Below, one piece after another: positions 37,174-45,628 of a stretch of DNA of 64,000 nt. Source of the DNA: Arenibacter sp. 6A1 (GTDB lineage: Bacteria > Bacteroidota > Bacteroidia > Flavobacteriales > Flavobacteriaceae); assembly GCF_012272855.1 (NCBI RefSeq), contig NZ_JAAXCQ010000010.1, positions 117,643-181,642 of the forward strand, read 5' to 3'. The notes beneath the pieces are model-generated. The model did no database searches. It saw only the letters and a program-made list of their open reading frames with translations, and had not been told where the DNA came from. Position 1 is the first letter of the stretch. Each line of letters starts with the position of its first letter. A program made the translations under genes and the position numbers.

Positions 37174-39540
37174 ATGAGTTTGAATTTTAAAAATAAATCT
37201 TCCGATAAAAGTTTAAAGGAAATTTTAGGGATGTATACTAGGCATTGGAAATGGTTTGTGCTATCCGCTATCATTGCACTTTTCTTGGCTTTTGTGAAAC
37301 TTAGGTACTCTATTCCTGAATATTCTGTTCAAGCTAAAATTCAAATATTAGAAGATAAAAATGCGAATTCTGAATTAGGGTCCTTTAAAGATCTTGGTAT
37401 ACTTCCTTCTGGAACCAATAAGGTTGAAGATGAGATAGAAATTATAAACTCTAGGTCTAATTTTATTGAAGTGGTCAAAAAATTAGGGCTCAATGTTAAG
37501 ATTACTGCCCTTGGAAAAATTTTAGATTCTGAAGTATATAAAAATCCACCTGTTAAGATAAGTTTTATTTCCCAAGATTCTATTGTGGAAAACTCCTATT
37601 TTGATTTTTATATAACCCTTGGTAATGGTTCTTCCTATGGGTATACGGAATCGGAAGACGAACCTGCTAAAATGGTTCCATTTGGAAAAAGTATATCGAC
37701 TGCTATTGGTGATATTGTTTTGACACCGAATAGAGATGATTTATCCCATTTTGGCGATAAAAAATTTAAGATAAGTATTAAACCCGTTGGTGAAGTAGCA
37801 CAAAAATACCAACAAAAGACTACTATTTCACCGGTAATGGAGTATTCCAATATTTTAGAAATCACCTTAAATGATCCTATACCTGAGAAGGCCAATGATA
37901 TAATTAATAATTTGATAGACACCTATAACAGTAATGCTATTCGTGATAGAAAGGAGATTGCCGACCGGACTTCCGAATTTATAAATGATAGGATCACTGA
38001 GATTTATTCTAATTTATCTTCGGCAGACCAAACCGAAGAGGACTATAAGGAGGGTAGGGGGATTACAGATGTAGCCTCCCAAGCGAGCGTGAATTTAACA
38101 GTCAGCGCTTCGAGTCAACAAGAGTTAGAAAATGCATCACTACAATTAAATATTGCCTCATCTATGAGGGATTTGGTAGAATCCCAAAAAGGTTTCGATG
38201 TTTTGCCTTCCAACATTGGGCTATCGGATCCTTCTATAGCGAGTACAACGGCCAAATACAATGAACTAGTGTCTGAAAGAAACAGGTTGTTAAAAAGTTC
38301 TAATGAAAAGAACCCTATTATTGTCAACTTAGATCAACAACTTAATTCCCTAAAACAAAGTATGCAGTCTAGTTTGGGGAGCATGACCGATAATTTGGTC
38401 CTACAGGTTAATAGTCTTAGCGGTCAACTCTCTAGGGTAAACTCTAGATTATACGCCGCGCCTAGAAACCAAAGGGCCTTAAGGGATATCGGTAGAAAAC
38501 AACAAACTACGGAATCTCTGTATCTTTATTTATTACAGAAAAGGGAAGAATCGCAAATCTCATTTGCATCGGCGTCTCCTAAGTCTAAAATTATTGATAA
38601 CTCTCATAGTGTTAGTCTAGAGCCAGTTACTCCAAAAAGAAAAATTGTGTATTTAGCATTTTTTATTTTCGGGCTTCTTATACCCTTTTCGGTTATTTAT
38701 GGGAAAGATTTGTTGGACAATAAGATACATAGTAAAACCGGTTTAGAGAAACTAGTAAAAGATATACCTGTACTGGGTGAAATACCTAGTTTAGGTAGGC
38801 GTGATGACAAATTGGTAAACAAGGAAGATAGGTCTGTATTAGCGGAGTCCTTGCGAATTATTAGGACCAATATAGACTATGCCATCAAGGCATCTAGCCA
38901 GAGACACAAGGGCAATGTAATCTATATTACTTCATCGGTTCCCGGAGAAGGAAAGACTTTTTTATCTTCGAACCTTGCCATGATTTTTGCCAGTACCCAT
39001 AAAAGAGTTCTTCTAATTGGTGCTGATATTAGAAATCCTAAAATATTTTCTTTTTTCCCAAATACCAATGAACTCAAATCCGGGGCCGATAAGAAACCTG
39101 GTTTGACAGAGTTTTTATTTGATTGCTCCATAAAAGCAAGGGATATTATTACCACTATGGAAGTTAGAAAAAATACCATAGATGTTATATATTCAGGAAA
39201 AATACCTCCCAATCCTGCCGAACTTTTAATGAAGGATAAGATGAAGGAATTACTATCGGAAGTTGCGACACAATACGATTATGTAATTGTGGACACAGCT
39301 CCCTTAATGGTGGTTACAGATACCTTGCTTATAAGTGAATATGCCGATCATATCCTATATGTTGTGAAAGCAGAAGTTACTGAAGAAAAAGTATTGGAAT
39401 TCCCATTAAAACTTAAAAGCGAAGGAAAACTAAAAGGACTTTCCTTTGTAGTCAATAACGTTAAGGCTAATAATTTAGGGTATGGCGGATCCTATGGCTA
39501 CGGCTACGGGAAATCTCACCTGAAATGGTGGAAATTCTAG
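37174..39540 (+). CDS. wzc: polysaccharide co-polymerase / tyrosine autokinase (Wzc-like)
   Basis: A 788-residue protein. The periplasmic Wzz-like domain is flanked by transmembrane helices near residues 28-46 and 490-510, with a coiled-coil region in between. The cytoplasmic BY-kinase domain has Walker A SSVPGEGKTFLSS, a Walker A' stretch RVLLIGADIRNP (Gly where Asp is commonly found just before the Ala-Asp) and Walker B YVIVDTAP. The tail carries the Tyr cluster (GGSYGYGYGK). It controls chain length and export with Wza. Its stop lies only four bases from the stop of the converging phosphatase gene. Confidence 0.93.
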   Translation: MSLNFKNKSSDKSLKEILGMYTRHWKWFVLSAIIALFLAFVKLRYSIPEYSVQAKIQILEDKNANSELGSFKDLGILPSGTNKVEDEIEIINSRSNFIEVVKKLGLNVKITALGKILDSEVYKNPPVKISFISQDSIVENSYFDFYITLGNGSSYGYTESEDEPAKMVPFGKSISTAIGDIVLTPNRDDLSHFGDKKFKISIKPVGEVAQKYQQKTTISPVMEYSNILEITLNDPIPEKANDIINNLIDTYNSNAIRDRKEIADRTSEFINDRITEIYSNLSSADQTEEDYKEGRGITDVASQASVNLTVSASSQQELENASLQLNIASSMRDLVESQKGFDVLPSNIGLSDPSIASTTAKYNELVSERNRLLKSSNEKNPIIVNLDQQLNSLKQSMQSSLGSMTDNLVLQVNSLSGQLSRVNSRLYAAPRNQRALRDIGRKQQTTESLYLYLLQKREESQISFASASPKSKIIDNSHSVSLEPVTPKRKIVYLAFFIFGLLIPFSVIYGKDLLDNKIHSKTGLEKLVKDIPVLGEIPSLGRRDDKLVNKEDRSVLAESLRIIRTNIDYAIKASSQRHKGNVIYITSSVPGEGKTFLSSNLAMIFASTHKRVLLIGADIRNPKIFSFFPNTNELKSGADKKPGLTEFLFDCSIKARDIITTMEVRKNTIDVIYSGKIPPNPAELLMKDKMKELLSEVATQYDYVIVDTAPLMVVTDTLLISEYADHILYVVKAEVTEEKVLEFPLKLKSEGKLKGLSFVVNNVKANNLGYGGSYGYGYGKSHLKWWKF

Positions 39541-39544
39541 AACC

Positions 39545-40282
39545 TTAAAAATTTGACTTTGTCTTTTCTATAATAGGCATTAATAATTTTGCTGTTTTAT
39601 TGGTGATTCGCATTTCTTTAAGACTATTAAGCTGTTTTTGGTTATGAACATCAGAACCTGCAAAATCGAGCAATCCCTCTGACAAGAGTTTATGAGCTTT
39701 TTTCTGTACCTCTATACCGTAGTATTCACTAAGCGATAAAAGATTTAATTGAAGCGCAATTCCATTATTTTTATAGGATTTTAATTTTGGTGAATTTATA
39801 GGAAAGAATGCATACCGCTCAGGGTGCGCTAGGATTGGAAAATAACGATGCTCAGTGATTTTTTGAACCGCTTGATCAAAATTAATTGAAGGTTGTAAAT
39901 AGGACATTTCAATAAGCATATACCTGTTTTTCATAGGCATCACCTGATTATTTTCTAATATAACCTCGAAGTTAGCATCTATCATATGCTCTGCAGCGGC
40001 ATCAATACTTATGTGAGTCATCCCTTGTTGTGTTAATTCCTTGGTAAGGGAACTTAAGGCATTTGTAATGGTATCGCTATTGTTGGGATAATAGTTATCC
40101 ATGATATGAGGGGTAGCGATAAATTTTTGAACGCCTATTTCTGAAAATCCCTTTATCAAAGCTACAGCGTCGGCCACGGTTTTGGCACCATCATCGATAC
40201 CTGGGATAATATGATTATGGATATCTGTAAATCCGCCGAGGTAGTCTGCTAAAAAAGTTTTCTTACTAAAAAAATGAAACAT
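39545..40282 (-). CDS. PHP-family tyrosine-protein phosphatase (CpsB/YwqE-like)
   Basis: A 245-residue protein when started at MFHFFSKKTFLADYLGG; the frame runs back to 40360, but the 26 extra residues are not conserved-looking. The PHP metal motifs are DIHNHIIPGIDDGAK near the start, HPER in the middle and GSDVHN near the end. This family dephosphorylates BY-kinases such as the neighbouring Wzc and belongs to the CpsB type common in Bacteroidota and Firmicutes. It converges on wzc, so regulation is not simply cotranscription. Confidence 0.88.
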   Translation of the reverse strand: MFHFFSKKTFLADYLGGFTDIHNHIIPGIDDGAKTVADAVALIKGFSEIGVQKFIATPHIMDNYYPNNSDTITNALSSLTKELTQQGMTHISIDAAAEHMIDANFEVILENNQVMPMKNRYMLIEMSYLQPSINFDQAVQKITEHRYFPILAHPERYAFFPINSPKLKSYKNNGIALQLNLLSLSEYYGIEVQKKAHKLLSEGLLDFAGSDVHNQKQLNSLKEMRITNKTAKLLMPIIEKTKSNF

Positions 40283-40691
40283 TCGTAGTTGATTTAATTG
40301 CAAAAATAGGGTTTCTAAAATATATGGATAAAAAGATTCTTGAAATATAGTTCTTCGCATATTAGAGATTAATTTTTCGATAATTAAAAAAAATACAACA
40401 CCTCTATTATTTTTGAATTATGAATTGTTTTTTGATATATCTTTGATTTAAAATCAAAAACTCATGAGCGTAAGCTTAGTACTTTGAGACCGTTATCTTC
40501 ATTAAGGCATACAGTACAAATGCCATCTAGCCTACAGGAAAGGGCAACCAATTTTGCAGTTAAAAATTTAGAAATTATATCTTGTATAACAGAAGAAATG
40601 GAACTTCATAGAATATTATGTTTTCATTTTTTTTTTTACAAGTTCTAATTATAACACGAAACCTATATAATTAAAAGCTACCTATAATATA
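40283..40691. other. intergenic region with a 17-base palindrome
   Basis: 409 bases between the phosphatase start and the PurD-like gene. At 40442-40458 there is a perfect inverted repeat TTTGATTT-A-AAATCAAA that could be an operator or just AT-rich chance. No gene is seen; short ATG frames end within a few codons. Confidence 0.4.
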
Positions 40692-42002
40692 TTGAAAACA
40701 AAAGCAGTAAATAGTACCATAGAAATTAAACGTAATTTCTTAATAATTTCCCGATGGGGAGAAACCTTGGATTTGGCCATCGCTATTTTAGGTGAAGGGC
40801 ATCAAGTAAAAATGTATATAGAAGACAAGCCGTCCAAGGAGATTGGATATGGTTTTGTACAAAAGGCCAAAGATTGGAGAACTCATATGGAATGGGCCGA
40901 TATTTTTATTTTTGATTACACCGGATATGGTAAAATTTGTTCTGAATTAAGGGCTCAGGGGAAACTGGTCGTAGGGGGGACTGAGTATTCGGATCTGTTG
41001 GAGCTTGACCGTAATTTTGGGCAAGCAGAAATGAAGAAACACGGGATTAAGATATTACCTTCCAAGGAATTTTTTAATTTTCAGGATGCCATACAATATG
41101 TAAAGGATCATCCCAATGCTTATGTAATAAAACCCTCGGGAGAAACCCAGGAATACAAACAATTACTATTTGTGGGTAGCGACGACGAAGGATTAGATGT
41201 GATTAGAGTTCTAAAGGCCTACGAAAAATCTTGGGGGAATCAGTTCGGGAATTTTCAGTTACAACGAAAAGTAAAAGGCGTTGAGGTCTCGGCATCGGCT
41301 TATTTTAACGGTAAGGAATTTATCAATCCTATTAATATTACCTTTGAGCACAAGAAATTATTTCCAAAAGAGTTGGGAGTATCTACTGGGGAAATGGGGT
41401 CTAGTATGTTCTGGACCAACGATTCTCCAATTTTTGATGCTACTTTAAAAAAGTTCGAAAGTTCGTTGGCGAAAGGTGGTTTTATTGGGCAAATAGATAT
41501 CAATTGTATCGTGAACGGAAATGGTATCTACCCATTAGAATTTACTTCGAGATTTGGATATCCGCAAATTTATATTCAACGTGCAGGTATATTAGAACCA
41601 ATTGGCAATATGTTTTATAAATTGGCATCTGGTCAGAAATTTAAGATCAATGTTAGGAAAGGCTTTCAGGTAGGGGCCTATATGGTAGTACCTCCATTTC
41701 CTTTCGAGGATAAAAAAACCTTCGAATTATTCTCTAAAGATTCCGTTATCGTTTTTAAGAAAGACATGAAAGAGGGAGTCCATCCCATGCATCTTAAAAA
41801 AATTAATGATGAATGGCTCATTACCGGAAATACTGGAATAGCTCTATTGGTTACTGGAACGGGGCTTACTATGAAAGATGCTCAGCGTATGATGCATAAC
41901 CGCATCAGCAATATCATTATCAATAATGTATATTATAGAACGGATATAGGGGATAGATGGTCAGAAGATTTTGATCGTTTGTGGTCTTGGGGATTGTTAT
42001 AA
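40692..42002 (+). CDS. PurD-like ATP-grasp ligase of unknown substrate
   Basis: A 436-residue protein resembling phosphoribosylamine-glycine ligase in its fold and some motifs (FLIISRWGETLDLAIAIL at the N-terminus; LQRKVKGVEVSASAYF; DINCIVNGNGIYPLEFTSR with metal ligands). It lacks the exact signature needed to call it PurD. A stop at 40668 in the same frame and the absence of an ATG make TTG at 40692 the start. ATP-grasp chemistry joins a carboxylate to an amine or other nucleophile. It precedes a GNAT gene by 26 bases in the same direction. The substrate is unknown and a link to polysaccharide or a small metabolite cannot be decided. Confidence 0.7.
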   Translation: MKTKAVNSTIEIKRNFLIISRWGETLDLAIAILGEGHQVKMYIEDKPSKEIGYGFVQKAKDWRTHMEWADIFIFDYTGYGKICSELRAQGKLVVGGTEYSDLLELDRNFGQAEMKKHGIKILPSKEFFNFQDAIQYVKDHPNAYVIKPSGETQEYKQLLFVGSDDEGLDVIRVLKAYEKSWGNQFGNFQLQRKVKGVEVSASAYFNGKEFINPINITFEHKKLFPKELGVSTGEMGSSMFWTNDSPIFDATLKKFESSLAKGGFIGQIDINCIVNGNGIYPLEFTSRFGYPQIYIQRAGILEPIGNMFYKLASGQKFKINVRKGFQVGAYMVVPPFPFEDKKTFELFSKDSVIVFKKDMKEGVHPMHLKKINDEWLITGNTGIALLVTGTGLTMKDAQRMMHNRISNIIINNVYYRTDIGDRWSEDFDRLWSWGLL

Positions 42003-42028
42003 CTATGAAAATTTAATCTCTTTTATTG

Positions 42029-42478
42029 ATGGATTTTACAGTTTTAGAAAGTGATTCCAAGGAGTTCTTTAAGATTATACCTCCAGATTGGCAGGACATA
42101 ATTATACCTATTTGGGATACTTATAGGGAAAATGCCAAAATTTATGTTCTTTTGGATCAGGGATCTATAGTAGCGGGTGGAATTGTATTTGAACAAGACC
42201 CTCCGAATATGACCGATTTTGAACTAGCTGAGGGTAAGAAGTACAGGGATGTTAGTTTTCAATATATCGGATTTTTGTATGTAAATCCCAACCGTCGCAA
42301 CCAAGCTTTGGGCACCCAGTGGTTAAATGCTTTAAAGGCAAAAAAGCCAAAACAATCGTATTGGCTAACCATAGAAGAAGAGGGGTTGCATGCATTCTAC
42401 GAGAAAAACGGATTTCAATTAGTATCAAAGTCAAAGGATCCTTCAAATAGGGAATGGTTATTAATATATGTAACTTAA
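42029..42478 (+). CDS. GNAT-family N-acetyltransferase
   Basis: A 149-residue GNAT protein. The acetyl-CoA-binding loop is VNPNRRNQALGTQWL and the C-terminal strand has AFYEKNGFQLV. The open frame begins with a TTG at 42026 followed by an ATG at 42029; the ATG gives MDFTVLES and is preferred. It follows the PurD-like ligase by 26 bases, so the two are probably cotranscribed. The substrate is unknown. The catalytic residue cannot be assigned with confidence. Confidence 0.75.
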   Translation: MDFTVLESDSKEFFKIIPPDWQDIIIPIWDTYRENAKIYVLLDQGSIVAGGIVFEQDPPNMTDFELAEGKKYRDVSFQYIGFLYVNPNRRNQALGTQWLNALKAKKPKQSYWLTIEEEGLHAFYEKNGFQLVSKSKDPSNREWLLIYVT

Positions 42479-42559
42479 AAGCTATACCGTATTAGCTTAA
42501 GTTTTAGGTAGCCCCAAAAGGTGGGTTTGTCTGGATACTTTTGGAATCGTATTTAAAAT

Positions 42560-42830
42560 TTAATTAGTTTCATTTTCAAAAGTATCCAAGTCATTCCTTA
42601 GGTCTAGTTTTCTAAAGGCAGGAGATATGGCTCCTGTAAAGATTACGGTAGCCAAGGTCATACAACCTCCAAAAACCACGACTGTTACCGTACCCATTAG
42701 TTTTGTGGTCAGTCCGCTTTCAAAGGCACCAAGTTCATTGGAGGATCCTACGAACAAAGAGTTTACCGAGGCTATCCTCCCGTGCATGCGGTCTAGGCTC
42801 CTTAGTTGCAGAATAGTTTGTCTGATGTTT
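42560..42830 (-). pseudogene. C-terminal remnant of an MFS exporter
   Basis: The minus strand encodes the last ~90 residues of an MFS transporter of the EntS-like exporter group (IRQTILQL, RMHGRIASVNSLFVGSSNELG, KLMGTV, VVFGGCMTLATVIF). Nothing upstream in this frame matches the remaining ~300 residues: the similarity stops near 42830 and is followed by stops in all frames. The frame continues to a stop at 42560. Transcription is doubtful. It lies next to a second damaged MFS gene at 43159-44304 but is not part of it. Confidence 0.75.
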
Positions 42831-42982
42831 AATTGATTCCTATAAGAAGTAACAATCCTGAAACAATAAGGGCTTCAATATTCAGCCTGCTTTTTAATTA
42901 AAGTTGAAGTAGTAGAGATGGAGTATAAATACCACTATCCAGTAAAGACGCTCCTAAACTTATGTCTAAATTATTTCCTAGA

Positions 42983-43070
42983 TTTTTTTGCGTTAGGGAT
43001 CGCAGCGGCATCCCCGCAGCAAGGCAAGGGATATAGCGGAGAGCCCGCCCGACGAAGGAGGGAACGCCCA
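42983..43070 (+). repeat. GC-rich 88-base intergenic repeat, copy 1
   Basis: A GC-rich island (GCGTTAGGGATCGCAGCGG... at 42990-43008, ending GGAGGGAACGCCCA at 43070) in otherwise AT-rich DNA. The reverse complement recurs at 54035-54123 with about 80% or better match by eye, including the preceding T-run and the central block around GCAAGGCAAGGGATATAGC. An open frame covering it is best treated as chance. Confidence 0.85.
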
Positions 43071-43158
43071 AGTCATTGCCCTAAAGCGTATACATATATA
43101 GAAGCACTTTTTTTTATGGCTACATCACATTTACTTTCTAAAATAGTAATCGGGGATA

Positions 43159-44304
43159 TTAATTTTCGAGGGATTTTTGATGTATAAAAAAGAGTTTAGA
43201 CACCGGTATTAGCATCAGTCCCGAAAATATAAAAATAATAAAAGAAGTTTGAAGGTTAAAGGCATGGGCCAGGTAACCAATCAGGGGAGGACCGATAAAC
43301 ATGCCAAGAATTCCGTAAGTGGCGATAATAGATATGGCCATTCCTGGAGAATATTTTTTTGAGGTACCGGCCAGAGTAAAGGTCATAGGAAATACGGAGG
43401 CAGCACCAAACCCGATGAGGCAAAAGCCAAACATGGCCGGCCAAAAATAGGGGAAACTAATAGCGATTGCTATGCCTATTGAAATTAAAATACCACTGGC
43501 CATATAGGTCTTGGCCATGCCGATAGCCTCGATAAGGTAATCCGATAAAAATCTGGATAAGGCCATGAAGAACATGAAAATAAGATAGCCGAGTGTAAAC
43601 ACATCTTCCTTGATTATTTCTTTAAAGTATACGCCGCTCCAATCCTACATTCCGCCCTCGCATATGGCGGCAAAGAAGACCAATAGACCTAGGTAAAACA
43701 CAAAAGGATCTGGTTTGCCCAGAATTAGCTTATTTCCGGAAGGCGCTTTGTCATTGGTCAATAGAAATTTAAAGGTCAACAATGAAACTACGATGGTTAG
43801 GATGGCTACCATTAATAAATGCTGAGTCATGGGAATATCCAATTTTAAGGTGAGGGTAGAAAAGCCAACACCGGCAATCCCTCCAGTGCTCCAAATGCCG
43901 TGAAATGCCCCATTTATCTTTTTGTCATATTGTTTTTGCAGGGTAATGGCTTGCGTATTCATCGATATGTTTAGAATACGCATGCAAAAGGCAAAAGATC
44001 CAATGGCGGATATTAAAGCAACGGTGCTCTGGGCATACCCGATAAAAATCAGGGAAATTGCGAACAGCAAAAACGAAACTAAAAGTGGCACTCTACTGTT
44101 GTATCGGGCTACCAGCCATCCGGAGAATGGTAGCCCAATCATGGAACAAATGGGCAGGGTCAGTAAAACATTGCCCAATTGTGCTTCATTTAAATCAAAA
44201 AAAGTTTTTATCGTTGGGATTCGTGCTGCCCATGTAGAAAAACAAAATCCAGATAGAAAAAAATAGGTGCTTAAGGCATATCGTTGCCTAACTTTTAACT
44301 CCAT
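43159..44304 (-). pseudogene. MFS transporter (YbjJ-like) interrupted by one in-frame amber codon
   Basis: Two frames, 44304-43645 and 43602-43159, are the halves of one YbjJ-like MFS transporter in the same reading frame. Between them lies a single TAG (43645-43647) after CEGGM, followed in frame by DWSGVYFKEIIKED and then the second half. In relatives an aromatic residue is expected at the stop. All 12 transmembrane regions appear present. One base change would restore a 381-residue protein. Either this is a recent null mutation, a sequencing error, or a suppressed stop. It is read in the same direction as the phnA-like gene upstream. Confidence 0.85.
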
Positions 44305-44341
44305 AAACGTAAAACGTAAAAAATGGGAACTTTGGGATTGT

Positions 44342-44370
44342 AAAAAAATACAAGCAGGTTAACCTGCCTG
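44342..44370 (-). terminator. terminator behind the PhnA-like gene
   Basis: On the minus strand a 10-bp stem built on the palindrome GCAGGTTAACCTGC (44354-44367, one G-T wobble when extended) is followed by a T-rich run. It starts two bases after the stop of the PhnA-like gene and should limit readthrough into the MFS pseudogene. Confidence 0.75.
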
Positions 44371-44371
44371 T

Positions 44372-44950
44372 TTATATTTTCTTAACGAACTTGGTAATGA
44401 TCACGATTTGCTGACCATCGACTTTTCCTTCGATATATTCTGCATTTTCATGGTCCAAAGAAATTCTTCTAACGGCGGTACCTCTTTTGGCAACCATGCT
44501 AGATCCTTTCACTGGTAAGTCTTTTATCAGAACCACGTTGTCACCAGCTTCGAGAACAACGCCGTTACTGTCCCTATGAATTATTTGGTCTTCGGCAGGA
44601 GCTCCTTCACCTGTGGCTTTAGCCCATTCCAAATCGTCTTCTTCCAAATAAAACATATCCAATAAATCTTGTGGCCATCCTTCATTTCTAAGTCTGCTCA
44701 ACATTCTCCATGCAATTATTTTCACAGGGGTATGTTCGCTCCACATACTATCGTTTAAGCAACGCCAATGATTGGGGTCCGTATGCTCTGGGTTTTCAAT
44801 TTGGTCTTTACAAGTTTCACAAACTAGCAAGCTTTCATCTACGCCACCAGTTTTAGTTGGGAGTACTTCTAGAACACTTAATTTTTCTGAACTGGTACAT
44901 AGTTCACATTGATGATTGCTACGTTTTCCTAATTCTCTTTCTAAGCTCAT
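44372..44950 (-). CDS. phnA: PhnA-domain zinc-ribbon protein
   Basis: A 192-residue protein with an N-terminal zinc ribbon (HQCELC near residue 13-18 and VCETC later, two CxxC motifs) and a C-terminal PhnA/YjdM domain containing the VVLIKDLPVKGSSMVAKRGT segment. The length and linker (SMWSEHTPVKI, WRMLSRL) match the long PhnA-type proteins common in Flavobacteriia. Despite the name, this family is not a proven phosphonoacetate hydrolase. Its role is unclear. The gene stands alone with its own terminator. Confidence 0.85.
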   Translation of the reverse strand: MSLERELGKRSNHQCELCTSSEKLSVLEVLPTKTGGVDESLLVCETCKDQIENPEHTDPNHWRCLNDSMWSEHTPVKIIAWRMLSRLRNEGWPQDLLDMFYLEEDDLEWAKATGEGAPAEDQIIHRDSNGVVLEAGDNVVLIKDLPVKGSSMVAKRGTAVRRISLDHENAEYIEGKVDGQQIVIITKFVKKI

Positions 44951-45149
44951 TTTTTTTCTGTTTTAAGTGGCAAAAATACACGAATTGTATGAATGGTGAC
45001 CACATTGAAAGTAAAATGTAAGCATTAGAATTTTTAAATGGTTATTTATAATTTATTCAGTATTAATGGAATCTGAACAATGTTTATAAGTTCTAGGATT
45101 TATGAAAGATTTAATCTCCATCTAGCATTACTTTTAGTCCTTTTTTTAA

Positions 45150-45452
45150 ATGGAAGCGTTAAAAATAGGAGACAAGGTTTACAATGTTAGGCAAGACGGA
45201 TTTACCGATTTTCTAAGATTTTCTTTTTCGGAAGTGGTACGCCTTACAAAAACTTTGGCAGTCTTGGAAAATGGGGTACGATTGGTAAACCAACCCAGAA
45301 TTTCATGGATCAGGGCAGGGGCCAGCTATTCTGTATTTGGAGATAAATGGGTGTATTGGCATATTGTAACGGAGGAAACCTTGCAAAAAGCCAAAGAGGA
45401 AAATGAAAAAATTGCAGCCTCTATAGCGGTCGCTCAAGGATTGGATAAATAA
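45150..45452 (+). CDS. conserved-looking small protein of unknown function
   Basis: A 100-residue soluble protein, Lys/Glu-rich at the end, that I do not recognise. The N-terminal half reads as a small beta-barrel (IGDKVYNVRQDGF, TKTLAVLENGVRL, DKWVYWHIVTEETL), as in short KOW/Tudor-like modules, but no family name is justified. It lies 176 bases upstream of jetA in the same direction. That gap is too long for translational coupling, yet common transcription is possible. Confidence 0.6.
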   Translation: MEALKIGDKVYNVRQDGFTDFLRFSFSEVVRLTKTLAVLENGVRLVNQPRISWIRAGASYSVFGDKWVYWHIVTEETLQKAKEENEKIAASIAVAQGLDK

Positions 45453-45628
45453 GTAACAGAAAGGATTTTAATGAATTTCCTGAGGGCTTTCTGATGTAAT
45501 GGATTGAAGTTCAGAAGGTCTGTGGTTTAGTCTCTTTTTAAGGAAAAACAAGTGCTATAATTTTTGGTGCAGATGATTTGATTTGTGCTTTGAACCTCGC
45601 ATTTTTGCTGCGAATAATACATCTATGC

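Noticed and set aside
42918..43187. 89-codon open frame on the plus strand
   Set aside because: It runs through the GC-rich repeat, has an odd Arg/Pro-rich middle and shows no family features.
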